NCBI RefSeq assembly: GCF_016862575.1
Contig: NZ_BONF01000015.1
Span: 48,976 to 112,975, forward strand
Direction of reading: 5' to 3'
Length of the DNA: 64,000 nt
DNA from: Catellatospora bangladeshensis
GTDB taxonomy: Bacteria > Actinomycetota > Actinomycetes > Mycobacteriales > Micromonosporaceae
Shown one piece after another: positions 8,560 through 17,800 of the stretch. The number at the start of each line of letters is the position of its first letter. Position 1 is the stretch's first letter. Position numbers and translations under genes: made by a program. Below the pieces are notes generated by a model that did not search any database, was not told the origin of the DNA, and saw only the letters and a list, made by a program, of their open reading frames with translations.

Positions 8560-9822
8560 CTAGCGAGCGTCACGCCGACGACGCGCGAGTTCGAACTCGA
8601 CGACGTCCGACATCCAGGGACCGTGCTGTTCGAGTGCGGCGCAGCCGCCGCGGACGAAGGCGCTCACCAGTTTCCGGTACCCGCTGATCCCGTCGACCAG
8701 GGTGTACTCGACCCGGTACTGCGGATCCGACCCGGCTTCGCCCGCTCGCTCCGTCGTGATCCGGGCGATGGAGTCCGCGTAGAAGTGGAGCTGGATCCCT
8801 TCGCCCAGCTGCTCGTCCTCGATGGTGAACACTTCGTTGTCCGCGGCGGAGCGATCGGCGACGAACTCCCAGAACTCGGCGGAGGCAGAGCGAGGACCGT
8901 CCCGTAGCCACTTCCTCTCGCCGCCCTTGTCATCGGTGAACGACAGGGCCGTCTTTCGCGCACTCTCACCGGGGCCGGCGTGGTCGCCGACAGCCTCGTC
9001 GTCGTCTTCCACCGGTGCGGTCCTGGCGCGGTCCGCAGCCTCCGAGCACATCAGGAAGCTCACCGTACGCACCGCGTCATCGACGAGTCGCGGGTATGCA
9101 CGGCGCACGGCCGCGTCGACCGTCGACTCCATCCGGTCCCAGTCGCGCTTGTCCGTGGCCCGGTTTCCCCGTCGCGGATCCAGGCCGATCCGCATCCCGG
9201 CGCACGCCTGCTCCGCGGTGGCGATCACACGCATGACCTCGGGCAGCAGCGCGGGGTCGACGGCGTCGGGCGTTCGCCTCGGCACCGTCGCGCCATGCAG
9301 ATACTGGCCCGTGTACCTCAGGATCGCGGCGTCGAGCGGCCCGAGGACGACTCCGCGCTCGGCGCGACGGCGGTTCGCGTGATACTCCTGAGCACGTTTC
9401 TCGTTCGATCCCTCGGTCGCCGTGCGCATCGCCCCGCAGACCTGACCGCGCTCCAGCAGATCGATGTCGGCACCATGGGCGACGAGTCGGCTTCTGTCCC
9501 ACCGGATGCGCCGGAAGAGCGCATCCACGTCCGCGGGCGAGGAGAGCAGGACCGAGTCCAGGAGCGCGACAGCAGCGTCCTCGTCGAGCAGGCCCCCCGT
9601 TCCGGCGGCGTCGCACAGCGGAAGGACCGCACTCCACAGCAGCAGGTGCCTAGCCAGGTCCTCCTGGATCACCGCAAGGTGGGCTTCGCCCACCGGGAAC
9701 GTGAACGTGCGGGGATCATGATTGGCGTCGGCCCCGGCGGCGAGCATCAGCTTCAGCTCGCCGTCCTCGCGGATCACGTTCGGGATCCAGCCGCTGCCGC
9801 GCGTGAAGACGATGTCTGTCAT
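8560..9822 (-). CDS. DUF6357-like protein of unknown function
   Basis: A 420-residue soluble protein. From memory it matches the actinobacterial family DUF6357, with a conserved N-terminus (IVFTRGSGWIPNVIREDGE) and a central block around 'VLGPLDAAILRYTGQYLHG'. I cannot confirm the match without a profile search. It has no signal peptide, membrane segment or catalytic motif that I recognise. The middle (~275-300) is acidic and looks like a linker, followed by a C-terminal domain with mixed alpha/beta character. It lies 92 bp downstream of another uncharacterised gene in the same direction, so the two may be co-transcribed. The function is unknown. Confidence 0.78.
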   Translation of the reverse strand: MTDIVFTRGSGWIPNVIREDGELKLMLAAGADANHDPRTFTFPVGEAHLAVIQEDLARHLLLWSAVLPLCDAAGTGGLLDEDAAVALLDSVLLSSPADVDALFRRIRWDRSRLVAHGADIDLLERGQVCGAMRTATEGSNEKRAQEYHANRRRAERGVVLGPLDAAILRYTGQYLHGATVPRRTPDAVDPALLPEVMRVIATAEQACAGMRIGLDPRRGNRATDKRDWDRMESTVDAAVRRAYPRLVDDAVRTVSFLMCSEAADRARTAPVEDDDEAVGDHAGPGESARKTALSFTDDKGGERKWLRDGPRSASAEFWEFVADRSAADNEVFTIEDEQLGEGIQLHFYADSIARITTERAGEAGSDPQYRVEYTLVDGISGYRKLVSAFVRGGCAALEQHGPWMSDVVEFELARRRRDAR

Positions 9823-9914
9823 TGGTCAGGCCTTCGGAACGGCACCGGCTGGACGTGGTCGCCTCGGAACGGCGGCGGGCGTCACGGAGATGTCGCAGCC
9901 GCCGCGCCATCTGT

Positions 9915-10568
9915 TCACGACCATCGTGCGAATTCGGCGTCGAGGCGTGGGTCGGTGCGCACCCAGACTTCGCCGTCGGCGGCCCCGGCCGGGGCGTCGA
10001 CTCGTTCGAGACCGAGGAATTCGAGCAGCTTGAGCAGTGCGGCTCGTTCGGCACGGTCATCGCCGGCACCGTGCGAGTCGAAGAAGACGTAGTACTGGTC
10101 GCTCGGGTCGACGATGCCCGAATCCGCCCAGATGCGAGCGACTTCCTCGATCGCCGCCGCCTCCGTCGTGATCGTGGCGGCGCGGGCGGCACCGCGGGTC
10201 TCCGGCGACGCGTCGAGGTCGGCGAGGTCGGCGAACCACTGGCCGAAGCGGTCGAGGCCCTTGAATCCGTTCTCGAAGAAGAGCATCGCGCTCGGAAGGT
10301 AGCGATTGGCCCTGTCGACCCGGAGGTACTCCGACCGAGGCTGGTCCGCATCCTTGATCCGGGAAATCACACCGGCACCGGGCATGAGCACCAGACTCTG
10401 CCCCGCCGGTTCATCCTTGATGGTGTAAATGTCAGCCTCTCGGCCCCGGTAGAACGCGGAGAACGCCACATAGGCCTCCTGCGGGTCGCCCACGGAGACC
10501 TGCTGGTCGTTGCCATCACCGGCAGCGAAGACGAACTGCTTCGGTCCGGGGTGGTAGGGGCGGGCCAT
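9915..10568 (-). CDS. Uncharacterised protein upstream of the DUF6357-like gene
   Basis: A 217-residue soluble protein. I chose ATG at 10568 because AAGGA lies six bases upstream; the frame continues further up only as G/C-rich shadow. It starts MARPYHPGPKQFVFAAGDGN and has alternating strands and helices without a signal peptide or membrane helix. I see no catalytic motif and do not recognise a family. It shares direction and close spacing (92 bp) with the DUF6357-like gene, which suggests a functional pair. Confidence 0.72.
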   Translation of the reverse strand: MARPYHPGPKQFVFAAGDGNDQQVSVGDPQEAYVAFSAFYRGREADIYTIKDEPAGQSLVLMPGAGVISRIKDADQPRSEYLRVDRANRYLPSAMLFFENGFKGLDRFGQWFADLADLDASPETRGAARAATITTEAAAIEEVARIWADSGIVDPSDQYYVFFDSHGAGDDRAERAALLKLLEFLGLERVDAPAGAADGEVWVRTDPRLDAEFARWS

Positions 10569-10701
10569 GTGCGTCCTTCGTTCACGTGTGACGGGTCCGC
10601 CAGTGTAGTGGATCAAAGGGGACATGCCTGCGGTCCTGATCACACGCGCCGTGCGCGCTGGCTTTGCGCGAGCGCCACCGCCCACGAGCCCAGACCCGGA
10701 C

Positions 10702-11556
10702 TCAGCCGTCACTGCCCGGCCCTGTGTCGTCTGCGCATGAAACTGACTCGCGACGGCCCGCCGGTCGAGCATCGCGTCCGTGATCGGGTGACGGCCCCGG
10801 GCGGCGCGCCCAGACGACGGGCATCAACGCGAGGACGTCGAGATGCCCGGGCCGCCCGAACCAGGCCCTGCCCGCCTCGACCTGCTCGACGGTCAGCCGC
10901 CCGGTCGTCACCATCTTTTCGAAGGCCTGCTCGAACGTCGCCCGCATCACCCTCTCCCCCGGCCCGCCGTCACCGACCAGCAGTGGATGCACCGCCATCC
11001 GGATGTCGGTCAGGCCGTGGGCCGCGAGCAGCGGCGGCAGCCGTCGGCCGAACGTCGGCTCGGTTCCCATCTGCTCGCGGAACACTTCCAGCAGGGCACC
11101 GGTCACCGCCCGCAGTTCCGGATGCGGGGTCAGCGCCGACACCGTCAGGTCCACCCCGATCACCGCCAGGTGACCGCCGGGGCGCAGCCACTGCACCAGC
11201 CGCCCGACGGCGGCCTCGGGGTCAGGCAGCGTCTCTAGCAGGAAGCGCGCGTGGACGAGGTCGAACGGGCCGCCGGGCACCGGGTCGGTGGTCACGTCGT
11301 GGACCAGCACGGTCAGCCGTTCGCCGGGGGTCAGGAAGCGGGTGTCCAGGTCGGTTGCCACTACGCTGGCCGTCTCGGCCAGCCATCGGGACACTGAGCC
11401 GGCGCCGGCGCCGACGTCCGCGCAGAGCCACCCGGGTGCCAGGCCCAGGCCTGTGATGAGTTCCTTGGATATCGGGTCGCACAGTGCTTCCAGTGCGCGC
11501 AGGCGGGCCAGTTCGGTCGGGCTGTCCTTACCCAAGACTCCATCGGCGTACGTCAC
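10702..11556 (-). CDS. Class I SAM-dependent methyltransferase
   Basis: A 284-residue methyltransferase of the Rossmann-fold class. The SAM-binding motif I is 'CADVGAGAGSVSRWLAE' near residue 45, followed by an acidic residue at the end of strand 2 (ATDLD) and the post-motif 'FDLVHARFLLETLPDP'. The substrate cannot be told; the sequence is most like small-molecule or ubiquinone-type methyltransferases (UbiE/COQ5-like). The last ~35 residues are Arg/Pro/Asp-rich and probably disordered. It begins close to the terminator of the CHAP gene and appears to be monocistronic. Confidence 0.87.
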   Translation of the reverse strand: MTYADGVLGKDSPTELARLRALEALCDPISKELITGLGLAPGWLCADVGAGAGSVSRWLAETASVVATDLDTRFLTPGERLTVLVHDVTTDPVPGGPFDLVHARFLLETLPDPEAAVGRLVQWLRPGGHLAVIGVDLTVSALTPHPELRAVTGALLEVFREQMGTEPTFGRRLPPLLAAHGLTDIRMAVHPLLVGDGGPGERVMRATFEQAFEKMVTTGRLTVEQVEAGRAWFGRPGHLDVLALMPVVWARRPGPSPDHGRDARPAGRRESVSCADDTGPGSDG

Positions 11557-11712
11557 TGTTCAACGATAGGTCCGGGCTGGTCACGCAGGTGAGATCATTC
11601 ATGCCGCCGCGTTGCCGGGAGGCGACCCGGCAGCAGCCCACGCCCGTCGAGCGCCGGACGAGTTGCCCGACGCCCGCGCCAGGCCGGCTCATCCGGTGCT
11701 GTACGCGTGAAA

Positions 11713-11748
11713 CGGTGTGCCCCGGAGCCGACGGTCCGGAGCACACCG
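11713..11748 (-). terminator. Terminator hairpin after the CHAP-domain gene
   Basis: A 14-bp stem (13 of 14 paired) is formed by 11713-11726 and 11735-11748 with an 8-base loop. It lies 11 bases past the stop of the leftward CHAP gene. Confidence 0.72.
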
Positions 11749-11758
11749 GCCTGTCGCG

Positions 11759-12523
11759 CTACGGCGTCGGTGCCAACACGAACCGCATGTACCCCGGCTT
11801 CCAGGCACGGTCGTAGGTGCTCCACACCCCGAACCCGCTGGAGTTCATGTCGGTGATGTTGAGATACACCGTGCCACCCGAGAGGTAGTAGTGGTTCACC
11901 CAGCCGACATGGCCCAGGCTGCTGGTGGTCGCACCCGGCTCCATGACCACGACGGACCGGGCCCGCGGGGTGTCCACGACGGTCCACCCCTTCGCCGCCG
12001 CGTTGGTGTCCCAGTCCAGGGCGTTACCGCCCCAGCCCGGGTAGGAGCCGGTCCGCGACCGCCAGATGTCGGCCGCGCCCCAGGTGCAGTAGCCGGCGAC
12101 GAACCAGTTGCGGTCGGTGGTCGCGCCGCGGGCGGGCCAGTTGCAGCGGGTACCGGTGCCCGCGGCCTCGTAGCAGCGGGCGTTCAGCGTGGCGTTGCCG
12201 CCGACGTTGACGCCACCGGTCCAGTTGTCGCCCCACCAGCTGCCGCCGGTCCCACCGCAACCGATGTGCAGCGAGACCGTGCCGGACGACACCGCGCGGC
12301 TGTAGCTGGCCACGTTGACCCGCCCCGGAATCGCGCTCCAGCTCGCGAAACCGCTGCCGCCCGAGTTCGCCTGAACCCAGACCCCGACCACGGCACGCCC
12401 GTACTCGCAGGAGACCGTGCCACTGACGGTGACCGTTGCCGCGTGCGCCGGCTGGGCCAGGCCCGGACCGGCCACCAGCGCGACGGCCGCCGCGACGGTG
12501 CCCAGGATGCGTGTGACTCTCAC
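11759..12523 (-). CDS. Secreted CHAP-domain protein (probable cell-wall amidase/peptidase)
   Basis: A 254-residue exported protein. I chose GTG at 12523 because GGAGGG lies about 7 bases upstream and a clean signal peptide follows (hydrophobic ~6-21, cleavage near AHA-AT, residue ~29). The N-terminal half (~30-130) is a Ser/Gly/Trp-rich domain with paired cysteines. The C-terminal half is a CHAP fold with Cys146 in YCTWGAADIW and His205 in SLGHVGWVNHYY, as expected for the Cys/His nucleophile pair. CHAP proteins cut peptidoglycan peptides or glutathionylspermidine-like amides; in secreted actinobacterial proteins a wall-lytic role is most likely. It ends at a strong terminator. Confidence 0.84.
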   Translation of the reverse strand: MRVTRILGTVAAAVALVAGPGLAQPAHAATVTVSGTVSCEYGRAVVGVWVQANSGGSGFASWSAIPGRVNVASYSRAVSSGTVSLHIGCGGTGGSWWGDNWTGGVNVGGNATLNARCYEAAGTGTRCNWPARGATTDRNWFVAGYCTWGAADIWRSRTGSYPGWGGNALDWDTNAAAKGWTVVDTPRARSVVVMEPGATTSSLGHVGWVNHYYLSGGTVYLNITDMNSSGFGVWSTYDRAWKPGYMRFVLAPTP

Positions 12524-12974
12524 TCGATCTCCCTCCAGAAAGAATGGTGTCCGTACGGTCACACAGTGGAATAGTCGCTGGCTACGGGCCGCTGGGACGC
12601 AACCGCAGGCCCGTCCGGCACGGCGAAGTGGCCGTTGTGCTTCCACCGAAAGAATCTCGTTTCACCTGGTCGGCCCGCTACGAGCGATCCGTTTCGATGC
12701 AGTCGGCCGGTGTTCGGATCTTTTGTCGATCGGTTGCCCAGCCCGGTCCGGGTCGCTCAGGCGCTTCCGTGGAAGCGACCAGGTTCAGCCGCGGGCGGAG
12801 ATCGCCAGGGATGGTCGCCCGGCGAGGTGGCTGAAGTCGCGGGCGTGGTCGGTGAGCTGCTCATGCAAGCGGCGTCGCCGATCCCGCCAGGTCCGCTGTA
12901 GGTGTGGAGGCGGCCGGCAAACTTCCCGGCCAGGCCTACACGGCGCGGAATCCCCGTTGCCGGCACCACCCAGA
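12524..12974. other. Gap between divergent genes, no supported gene
   Basis: This stretch must hold the promoters of the leftward CHAP gene and the rightward methyltransferase gene. I see no clear -35/-10 pair. Short frames are present on both strands but have no ribosome binding site or recognisable protein. Confidence 0.5.
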
Positions 12975-13907
12975 ATGGCCGCTATGACATTCACGCCATC
13001 CGATCTGGATGCGATAGCCGCCCGCTTGGCGACCACCGGGGAGATCGACGCCTCCTACTCGTATGTCGGCATGGGTGCCACAGCATGGGACCGTTATGTC
13101 CGGTGGCAGGAGGACGGTGGTTCCCCCAACATCCTGACGTCCACGTTGAGCATGCTGCGTGACGCTCACGAAGATCTGATTGCCCCGCTGCGTGGGCCGG
13201 TACGCGTCGTCGACCTCGGCCCTGGCAATGGTGCGCCTGTTCGGGGCGTGCTGGAGCGGCTGCAAGCGGCCGGACGGCTCGAACGGTATGTGGCCGTCGA
13301 CACCAGTCCCGAGATGCTCACGATCGCGCAGACGAACCTACGTTCATGGCTTGGGCCCGCCGCGGAGCTGGAGTTCCATCGGCGCGACTTCGCCTCTGAC
13401 GCACTGGCCGATCTGCGGGGACCGGCGACCTTGGTGCTGCTGACCGGTGGCACGCTGCTGAACTTCGCCGATCCGGTCGCGGTGCTGCGCCATGTCCGGC
13501 AGATCGCGAGAGTCGTCGCCTTCACTGTCCGAGCCGATACGGTGGCCAACCGCATCGTCCGCTTCGGCGAGGACAAGGCTGACGCACGTGGAGAGGCTGA
13601 GGCGGATCTGCCCATGCGCCTCAGCGCGATGCTGGACCAGCTCGGCGTGCCACGCGAATACTACGAGCCGGAGTTCGGGTTCGACGAAACAACCCGGCAG
13701 CGGTACCTGCGGGTCCGCCTAACCCGCCCGGCGACGGTCGCCGGACGGGTCACGCTACCCGTCGGCTACCGGGTACAGCTGTTGCGGTACCTCCATCGCT
13801 CGCCTGAAGAGCTCACGTCGATGCTCGACGCGGCCGGATACCAGCCGCTGACCGTCCATCGGCGGGCGGACGGTGAGTTTCTCCTGATCGCCGGCCGCAG
13901 CGCCTGA
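12975..13907 (+). CDS. EgtD-like SAM-dependent methyltransferase
   Basis: A protein of about 310 residues (ATG at 12975, or ATG at 12984 in the same frame; no strong ribosome binding site decides). The fold matches the histidine-specific methyltransferase/EgtD-like family (SAM-dependent, formerly DUF2260). It has an N-terminal helical segment with 'YSYVGMGATAWDRYV', motif I 'VVDLGPGNGAPVRGVLERL', an acidic strand-2 end (VAVDTSPEML) and 'LTGGTLLNF'. EgtD makes hercynine from histidine, but no other ergothioneine gene is nearby and the substrate-binding lid appears different, so the substrate should be left open. The G+C content is a little lower than that of its neighbours. Confidence 0.8.
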   Translation: MAAMTFTPSDLDAIAARLATTGEIDASYSYVGMGATAWDRYVRWQEDGGSPNILTSTLSMLRDAHEDLIAPLRGPVRVVDLGPGNGAPVRGVLERLQAAGRLERYVAVDTSPEMLTIAQTNLRSWLGPAAELEFHRRDFASDALADLRGPATLVLLTGGTLLNFADPVAVLRHVRQIARVVAFTVRADTVANRIVRFGEDKADARGEAEADLPMRLSAMLDQLGVPREYYEPEFGFDETTRQRYLRVRLTRPATVAGRVTLPVGYRVQLLRYLHRSPEELTSMLDAAGYQPLTVHRRADGEFLLIAGRSA

Positions 13908-14242
13908 CAGCGGGCGCACCGCTGGTCGGGTGAGCGAACACACCCATAGGTCGCCGTGCTAGTCGCCGCTCTCACCAGACACCGCCGCCCACATCCGTTC
14001 CCGTGAACGTGACGGTGCTGCCCGGCTGGCCCACGCCAAACCGACACGTCGCAAGCGCTACCGCACCCGGACGTGTCGCTCCACTGCCGACAGGAGGCAG
14101 CCGCAGGCTTACCAAGTGCGGGGAGCTGGTACCAGGGCGTCGAGATGGCCCACCATCATCACATCGCCAAGCATCCAGAACCGCCTACAGCAGGTCAGCG
14201 CCCAACCGTGACTGCCGTACCCGGAGAAGAATCGCCGAGCAG
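13908..14242. other. Gap between convergent genes, no supported gene
   Basis: Nothing convincing is encoded here. A 6-bp inverted repeat (CAGCGG at 13908-13913, CCGCTG at 13919-13924) directly after the methyltransferase stop may be a weak terminator. Confidence 0.4.
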
Positions 14243-14590
14243 TCACCCAGGCGCCCCGATGACGCCGTCCTTGCCGTTCACGTTGAGGATGCCGGAGGCG
14301 ATCGCGAGGATCCCCGCGTCGAGGTCCTGGATGTCCGCGAACGACTTTGTGATGCCGTACTTCCTCAGGATGCCTTCCGCGATCGCGACGAGCTCGCTGA
14401 GCCCTGGGCCTACCGGGCCACCGTTGGCGATCTTGATGTCGTCGTCGCTGCCGGGCCGCAGGAGGTCGCTGATGACATCCAGTCCCCCGATCTGCTCGCG
14501 GGGTCCGGGATCGGCTGCCTGGGCGGGCGTCGCCAGGAACAACGGCATGGCCGCAAGGGCGATGGCCCTGAGTACGGCGCGTGGCTTCAT
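14243..14590 (-). CDS. Small secreted protein of unknown function
   Basis: A 115-residue predicted exported protein. I chose ATG at 14590 because it starts a good signal peptide (MKPR, hydrophobic core, cleavage near AQA-AD at about residue 27). Upstream in-frame residues look like noncoding translation. No strong Shine-Dalgarno is visible. The mature part of ~88 residues is acidic and helical, without cysteines. I do not recognise it. It is divergent from the Tc toxin operon, 276 bp away. Confidence 0.55.
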   Translation of the reverse strand: MKPRAVLRAIALAAMPLFLATPAQAADPGPREQIGGLDVISDLLRPGSDDDIKIANGGPVGPGLSELVAIAEGILRKYGITKSFADIQDLDAGILAIASGILNVNGKDGVIGAPG

Positions 14591-14866
14591 GCCGTGATCA
14601 ACGATCCGGCCGATCACCAGATACACGCTCGCACGAGACGCCGGTCTCGGAGCGGGCGGCGTCGAGGGTGTCCCGCAGCCGTGCATTGGCGTGCACCGTC
14701 CATGGTTCGTTCCACCATCCGGTGGACCGCTCAGCCTTTCCGGTAGCAGGTATCCGACTCTAGATCGACTCTCGTCGTGGCGGCGGACACAATCGCAGCG
14801 TCATCGTGACTGCGTCCTGCGGCCCGCGGCAGCGTCGGGTCCGCCCGTCGGAAGGAGCCGGTCCTG

Positions 14867-17800
14867 GTGAGCGCACCCCTGCCGGGCGACGGCGGCACCG
14901 CGACGGCCGCACCGGCCGCGGCGCCGACCCTGTCCCTGCCCCACGCCGGTGGCGCCGTGCGGGGCATGGGCGAGTCCTTCGCCGCCAACCCGGTCACCGG
15001 CACCGCCTCGCTGAGCATCCCGCTGCCGGTCAGCCCCGGCCGCGGCGGCCTCGGTCCGCAGCTGGCGCTGGCGTACGACTCCGGCGCGGGCAACGGCCCG
15101 TTCGGGCTGGGCTGGCAGCTGTCCGTACCGGCGATCAGCCGCCGCACCGACCGCGGGGTGCCGACCTACCGCGACGGCCACGGGGAGCGGCCCGACGCCG
15201 ACACGTTCCAGCTGGCTGGGGACGAGGATCTGGTGCCCGTGGTCGACGCGACCGGCGTCGTCGCCGAGCGGGTGCGCGACGGCTACCGGGTGCGCCGCTA
15301 CCGGCCGCGCGTCGAGGGGGCTTACGCCCGCATCGAGCGGTGGAGCAGCCTGACCGACCCGGCCGACGTGTTCTGGCGGACGGTGTCCGGCGCGAACCTG
15401 GTGACCGTGTTCGGCCGGGACGCGGCCAGCCGGGTCGCCGACCCCGCCGACCCCACGCGGATCTACTCGTGGCTGGTGTCCTACGCGCAGGAGGACACCG
15501 GCAACGCGATCGTCTACTCCTATGCCGCCGAGGACGCCGCGAACGTGGCCCGGAGCCCGGTCAGCGAGGCGGGGCGGCAGCGTACGGCCGGGCGCTACCT
15601 GCGCACCATCCGCTACGGCAACCGCACGCCCGCCCTCGAGAGCGACGGGGGCCTGCGCGATCCGCGCGCCCTGCCCGCCGACGCGTGGCTGTTCGAGGTG
15701 GTCCTCGACTACGGGCAGGGGCACGTCACTCCCCTGCCGACCGGCCCCGACCAGCGCGAGTTCGTCAGCGCGAGCGCCGCCGCGGCGGGGACGTGGCCGG
15801 CGCGGCCGGACGCGACGTCGTCGTACCGGTCGGGTTTCGAGATCCGCACGCACCGGCTGTGCCGCCGGGTGCTGATGTTCCACCGGTTCCCGCGCGAGCT
15901 GGGCCGGGCCGACTGCCTGGTGCGCTCGACCGAGCTGACCTATGACGAGAGCCCGGCGGTGTCGCGGCTGGTGCGGGTGCAGACGGCGGGTCACCGGGCA
16001 CAGCCGACCGCCGAGACCCCGGACCGCTACCTGCGGGTGCCGATGCCGCCGCTGGACCTGGCGTACACGGCGGCGCCCGGCGCGGCAGAGCTGGCCGCGC
16101 GGGCGAGCAGCGCGCTGGACCCGGAGTCGCTGGCGCACCTGCCCGCCGGGCTGCACGAGGCGCACTGGCTGGACCTGGACGGCGACGGCGTGGCCGGGCT
16201 GCTCACCGAGGAGGGCGCGGGCTGGTGGTTCCGGCGCAACGTGAGCCCGCTGGCCGAGCGGGCCGCGTTCGACGCGCCGCGGCAAGTGGAGCGCCGCCCG
16301 GCGGCGAGCCTGGGCGCGGGCGCGCGGTGGCTGGACCTGGCCGGGGACGGCCGCGCCGACCTGGTGGTGCTCGACGACGCGGTGCGCGGTTTCTGGGAGC
16401 GCGACGGCGAGCAGGGCTGGGGCGCGTTCCGGCCGTTCGGCTCGTGGTCGCTGGTCGACCTGGACGATCCGCGGGTACGGCTGCTGGACCTGAGCGGCGA
16501 CGGCCGGGCCGACGTGGTGGTCGCCGAGGGTGACGCGTTCACCTGGTATCCGTCGCTGGGCGAGGACGGCTTCGGCCCGGCGGTGCGGGTGCCGGTGACC
16601 GGCGACGACGGGCCGCGGCTGGTGTTCGCCGAGGCCGCGCAGACGGTGTTCCTGGCGGACATGTCCGGCGACGGCCTGACCGACCTGGTCCGCATCCGCG
16701 ACGGCGAGGTCTGCTACTGGCCGAACCTGGGACACGGCAGGTTCGGGGCGAAGGTGGTGATGGACGGCGCGCCGCGGTTCGCCGCGCCGGACCGGTTCGA
16801 CCCCGCCCGGCTGCGGCTGGCCGACCTGGACGGCACCGGCCCGACCGATCTGGTCTACCTGGCGCCCGACGGCGCTCGCCTGTTCTTCAACCGGTCCGGC
16901 AACTCCTGGAGCGACGGGCACCGCCTCGGCGGCTTCCCGGGCACGGACACCGTCGCCGAGGTGCAGGTGCTGGACCTGCTGGGCACGGGCACGGCGTGTC
17001 TGGTGTGGTCGTCACCGCTGCCCGGCGACTCCGGCCGGCACCTGCGCCACCTGCCGCTGCTGGAGGAGAAGCCGCACCTGCTCGCCGCGATCGTGAACAA
17101 CCTCGGCGCGCGCACCGACGTGCGGTACACGCCCTCGACGGTGTTCGCCCAGCGCGACGCGCGTGAGGGGCGGCCGTGGGCGACCCGGCTGCCGTTCCCG
17201 GTGCAGGTGGTGTCGCAGGTGCAGACCTCCGACGGGATCAGCGGCAACCGGTTCACCAGCCGCTACGCGTACCACCATGGTTATTACGACGGCGACGAGC
17301 GCGAGTTCCGCGGCTTCGGCATGGTCGAGCAGTGGGACGACGTGGTCATCCCGTCGGTGGGCGGGGCGGCGTCCAACCACGACCGCGCCTCGGACCTGCC
17401 GCCCGCGCTGACGAAGACCTGGTATCACACCGGCGCCTGGTATGAGGGGCCGAGCCTGGCCCGCCGCTACGCCCGCGACTACTGGCGCGAGGGCGACCGG
17501 AGCGAGGGCGTGGCGGGGCTGGGCGAGGTGGACGCCGCCGCGCTGCTGCTCGACGACACGGTGCTGCCTTCGGCGCTGCTCGGCCCGGCCGGGCGCACGG
17601 CGGTGACGCTGAGCCCCCGGGAGTGCCGGGAGGCGGCGCGGGCGCTGCGCGGCAGCGTGCTGCGCCAGGAGGTGTACGCCCTCGACGGCGGCCCCGCGCA
17701 GGACCGGCCGTACACGGTGTCGGAGCGCAACTACACCGTCGAGCTGCTGCAGCGCGGCGCCGAGCTGCGGTGTGCGGCGTTCTCGGTGCACCCGCGCGAG

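Noticed and set aside
12785..13036. Leftward 83-codon frame, possible transposase end
   Set aside because: It reads through the start of the methyltransferase gene, has no recognisable motif and no ribosome binding site.
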